Of a stretch of 64,000 nt of DNA, positions 61,540 to 64,000 are shown one piece after another. The stretch lies in assembly GCF_034932185.1 (NCBI RefSeq), contig NZ_JAYGHW010000001.1, positions 62,001 to 126,000 of the forward strand, in the 5' to 3' direction. The notes beneath the pieces are model-generated. The model was not told the origin of the DNA. It searched no databases and saw only the letters and a list, made by a program, of their open reading frames with translations. The position numbers and the translations under genes are program-made. Origin of the DNA: Spirulina sp034932185. Lineage in GTDB: Bacteria; Cyanobacteriota; Cyanobacteriia; Cyanobacteriales; Spirulinaceae. The number at the start of each line of letters is the position of its first letter. Within the stretch, counting starts at the first letter, position 1.

Positions 61540-62694
61540 ATGCAAACCGTTGATCCAACCACCGCCACCACCGGCATGAGCGCCCCCAAGCAAGGCCTAC
61601 CCGTTACGATCATCACCGGCTTCCTCGGCAGCGGCAAAACCACGCTGCTCAACCACATCTTGAGTAATCAAGAGGGACTTCGCACCGCTGTTTTAGTGAA
61701 TGAGTTTGGGGAGATTGGCATTGATAATGAATTGATTATTACCACCGATGACGACATGGTGGAGCTGAGTAATGGTTGTATTTGCTGCACGATTAACGAA
61801 GATTTGGTCAATGCGGTTTATAAGGTTCTTGAACGCCAAGAAAACATTGATTATCTGGTGGTAGAAACCACAGGTTTAGCCGACCCGCTCCCCGTTGCCC
61901 TGACGTTTTTAGGGACAGAACTGCGGGATATGACCCGTTTAGATTCGATTATTACCCTCGTTGATTGTGAAAACTATAGTCTCGATTTGTTCAACAGCGA
62001 AGCGGCCTATAGTCAGATTGTTTATGGCGATGTGATTTTGTTGAATAAAACGGATTTAGTGGATGAAGCAGATGTGGATAGCCTGGAGCTACGGATTCGC
62101 GATATTAAACCCGATGCGCGGATTATGCGCACGGCGAAATCTCAGGCTCCTTTACCCTTAATTTTAAGTGTGGGGCTGTTTGATTCCTCTAGTTATTTCA
62201 ATCCAGAGAATGAGCCATCAACCCATGATCACGACCATGATCACGCTCATGATCACAATCATGGGGAAGATTGCCATGATCCCGATTGCCATGATCCGAG
62301 CCATCACCATGATGATCATGGCCATGCCCACCATGATCACGATCATCACAGCCATGATCATCATGGCCATGATCACGGCCATCACCATTCTGATCATTTA
62401 GCAATGGATGGTTTCACCTCAATTTCTTTCCAAAGTGATCAACCCTTGTCCATTCGCCAATTTCAATATTTCCTCGATAACCAGTTAACCTCGAATATTT
62501 TCCGCGCTAAGGGGATTTTGTGGTTTGAGGAGAGCCAAAGCCGCCATATTTTTCATCTCAGCGGTAAACGGTTTTCCATTGAGGATGATGAATGGGGCGA
62601 TCGCCCCCGTCAAACGCAATTAGTCTTGATTGGTCAGGATTTGGATCATGACAAAATTCGTGAGCAATTGCGGGCCTGTGTCCAAACGGCCTAA
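61540..62694 (+). CDS. CobW/ZNG-family GTPase metallochaperone with His-rich stretch
   Basis: 384-residue COG0523 GTPase. Walker A is GFLGSGKTTLL, the metal-binding motif is GCICC, and the guanine-specificity segment is NKTD. A run of about 60 residues (about 226-286) is made mostly of His and Asp, then comes the C-terminal CobW_C domain. Proteins of this build deliver zinc (or cobalt) to client enzymes. I see no Zur-box in the 129-bp upstream gap. Its stop overlaps that of the convergent cyclase gene. Confidence 0.92.
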   Translation: MQTVDPTTATTGMSAPKQGLPVTIITGFLGSGKTTLLNHILSNQEGLRTAVLVNEFGEIGIDNELIITTDDDMVELSNGCICCTINEDLVNAVYKVLERQENIDYLVVETTGLADPLPVALTFLGTELRDMTRLDSIITLVDCENYSLDLFNSEAAYSQIVYGDVILLNKTDLVDEADVDSLELRIRDIKPDARIMRTAKSQAPLPLILSVGLFDSSSYFNPENEPSTHDHDHDHAHDHNHGEDCHDPDCHDPSHHHDDHGHAHHDHDHHSHDHHGHDHGHHHSDHLAMDGFTSISFQSDQPLSIRQFQYFLDNQLTSNIFRAKGILWFEESQSRHIFHLSGKRFSIEDDEWGDRPRQTQLVLIGQDLDHDKIREQLRACVQTA

Positions 62695-64000
62695 TCTGCT
62701 GATTCCTCGCGTGTGATCTTCAGCACCTCCTCCGCCCCTGTCACCATTAAAGTCTGGATGGTGGCATAGGCGGCAGTCCAAGCTTGCTTAACTTCCTCTG
62801 TCCAAGCCTCTCCAAGACATTCTGCAAACGTCGCTAAAAAGACATCCCCCGCAAGGGCGTAATGTTCAGGTTGCACCCCATATTGCACATGGGTTGCTCC
62901 CAAACCCTTGAGTACACCAGAAAGTAGATCCGGGCGACGCAAATTCTCACAAACCAACTCAATACTGCTCCAGAGTTTTTGCTTTTGTTGGATAAAGTTG
63001 GTATTCACAAACATGGCACGGGCTTGAGGGAGACGCTCAAACAGGGTTTCATAAAAGCGATCTGTAAATTGTTGGGGATTTTTGATCAGAGCAAAGCTAG
63101 TTTCAAGCATTGTGACTTGGAAGTTGTAATATTTTTGTTGACAACGATTGAGATAAACCCGCGCCCCTTGATCTCCAGGGTTGACTGCAACACATTGACT
63201 AAATAAAATTTCCGCATGATCAAAGGCACAGAGACGGTAGTGGATGATTGCCGTTTCAAATATTTCTAGCATTTCCTGTTTCTTGACGCGAATCGGAAAG
63301 GGATCAGCATCAAAGACTTCATAAATGGTCACATTTTCAGATTTGCCCCTGACCCGTACCCGATCTAATTCACGGATTTGATAGCAACAATCAAAGGAGT
63401 GAGTTTCTGATGAAGCATTGCCCAGGCGAGCATAGGTATGTTCGCTGATCAGGAGGGGAATACCATATTCCTTTGTCAAGTTTTCAATACGAGAGGCTAA
63501 ATTTACCGCATCACTGATCACGGTGCTATCCATCCGATTTTCACCCCCAACGGTTCCTAACATCAGGATTCCTGTATTGATTCCGATCCCAATTTCAATG
63601 GGGTTTTGTTGTTGCTGGATGCGTTGAGCATTGTATTGTTTGAGTTTTTCCAGCATAGCAATACCGGCATTAATGGCATCTCTCGGTGAGCCGGGGAATA
63701 GGGCCATAATTGCATCGCCAATATACTTATCAATAAAACCATTTTGATCTGAAATGGCCGATTCCATCCAAGCTAAATAAATATTGATAAACTCAAAAGT
63801 TTCCCTTGGGGTCATCTGCTCAGACATGGAGGTAAAGTTGCGAATATCGGCAAAGAGTACCGACATTTCCTGTTGTACATGATCCCCGACATGAATTTCA
63901 GTGACACTGCTAACTTGTAAAAATTCTAAATACTGATTGGGGAGAAATCGACTGTAGGCGGTAATGAGATTATCCTGCTCCTGTTCCCGCTTTTGTAATT
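62691..64000 (-). CDS. Class III adenylate/guanylate cyclase with C-terminal globin domain (5'-truncated)
   Basis: The frame is open to the window end, so the gene starts beyond 64000; the first Met in view (63866) lies inside the catalytic domain. Visible order: a coil and linker (SRFLPNQYLEFLQ, VGDHVQQEM), the cyclase domain with metal Asp residues (VLFADIRNF, YIGDAIMALF), a linker with TPR-like helices, then ~130 residues with globin character: FYETLFERLPQARAMF and THVQYGVQPEHYALAG, the latter matching the F-helix with proximal heme His (codon 62889-62891). It likely links O2, NO or CO sensing to cyclic-nucleotide output. The globin is at the C-terminus, the reverse of common globin-coupled sensors. 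Confidence 0.87.
   Translation of the reverse strand, partial: LQKREQEQDNLITAYSRFLPNQYLEFLQVSSVTEIHVGDHVQQEMSVLFADIRNFTSMSEQMTPRETFEFINIYLAWMESAISDQNGFIDKYIGDAIMALFPGSPRDAINAGIAMLEKLKQYNAQRIQQQQNPIEIGIGINTGILMLGTVGGENRMDSTVISDAVNLASRIENLTKEYGIPLLISEHTYARLGNASSETHSFDCCYQIRELDRVRVRGKSENVTIYEVFDADPFPIRVKKQEMLEIFETAIIHYRLCAFDHAEILFSQCVAVNPGDQGARVYLNRCQQKYYNFQVTMLETSFALIKNPQQFTDRFYETLFERLPQARAMFVNTNFIQQKQKLWSSIELVCENLRRPDLLSGVLKGLGATHVQYGVQPEHYALAGDVFLATFAECLGEAWTEEVKQAWTAAYATIQTLMVTGAEEVLKITREESAD

Noticed and set aside
62198..62404. His/Asp-rich frame opposite the His-rich stretch of the CobW-like gene
   Set aside because: CAT/GAT repeats read on the reverse strand also give ATG/ATC/CAT codons; a mirror of the repeat, not a gene.
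1..64000. tRNA, rRNA, CRISPR arrays, transposases, integrases
   Set aside because: Looked for in the intergenic regions and among the proteins; none supported by the sequence.

Overview
The window comes from a cyanobacterial chromosome. It carries the light-harvesting and photosynthesis genes apcF, psbM, ndhH, acsF, a one-helix high-light-inducible protein and a CytM-like cytochrome, plus the principal sigma factor. The HIP1 palindrome GCGATCGC recurs throughout, and glnA sits behind a textbook NtcA promoter. The two-component, NACHT, CHAT and Ser/Thr-kinase content and the PEP-CTERM and S-layer-type proteins suggest a larger-genome, possibly filamentous lineage rather than a marine picocyanobacterium. 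I cannot name the species. I see no tRNA, rRNA, CRISPR array or transposase.

Layout. 1-8 kb: 3' part of sigA/rpoD1, a 50-residue HLIP, ilvC, an ExoD-like protein, a serine-less alpha/beta-hydrolase homologue, queE-queD (7-deazaguanine synthesis), a Uma2 nuclease and gatB. 8-16 kb: a DUF726-like protein, a HAD phosphatase, a small membrane protein, phoU next to a SphS/PhoR-like kinase, ndhH, acsF and a second Uma2 protein. 16-27 kb: a UPF0182 membrane protein; a lipid-type cluster (fatty-acid hydroxylase, Rieske oxygenase, alpha-oxoamine synthase); a devBCA-type exporter; glnA. 28-36 kb: apcF, an Ap4A phosphorylase, three perfect DnaA boxes, a PHP protein, a membrane-anchored NACHT NTPase flanked by two copies of one repeat, and a PEP-CTERM/vWA membrane protein. 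36-54 kb: large signalling proteins (a Cache-PAS hybrid kinase and a Ser/Thr kinase-ATPase-GAF-GGDEF protein), an ADP-forming acyl-CoA ligase/GNAT fusion, cytM, a beta-helix/SLH protein, a TolC-like protein, a 2Fe-2S ferredoxin and psbM.

54-64 kb is the most unusual stretch. A 5.7-kb segment is bounded by 81-bp direct repeats (80/81 identical). The right repeat is the true 3' end of an EI24/CysZ-like gene and the left repeat is a detached copy of that 3' end. Inside are a secreted TPR-CHAT protease-like protein with ten near-identical 120-bp repeats, a ParD/ParE-type toxin-antitoxin pair, a lipoprotein and a membrane protein. Just outside the left repeat is an antitoxin whose toxin is cut to 13 codons. 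The window ends with a cupin, a CobW-type metallochaperone with a long His-rich stretch, and an adenylate cyclase whose C-terminus is a globin domain.

Non-coding features: several families of short palindromic dispersed repeats, one 19-copy heptamer array, several rho-independent terminators (two built from HIP1 palindromes), and three convergent gene pairs whose stop codons overlap. Starts were chosen by ribosome-binding site, family length and non-overlap; where this moves the start from the longest reading frame the entry says so. All functions are read from sequence motifs and family knowledge; no database search was run.
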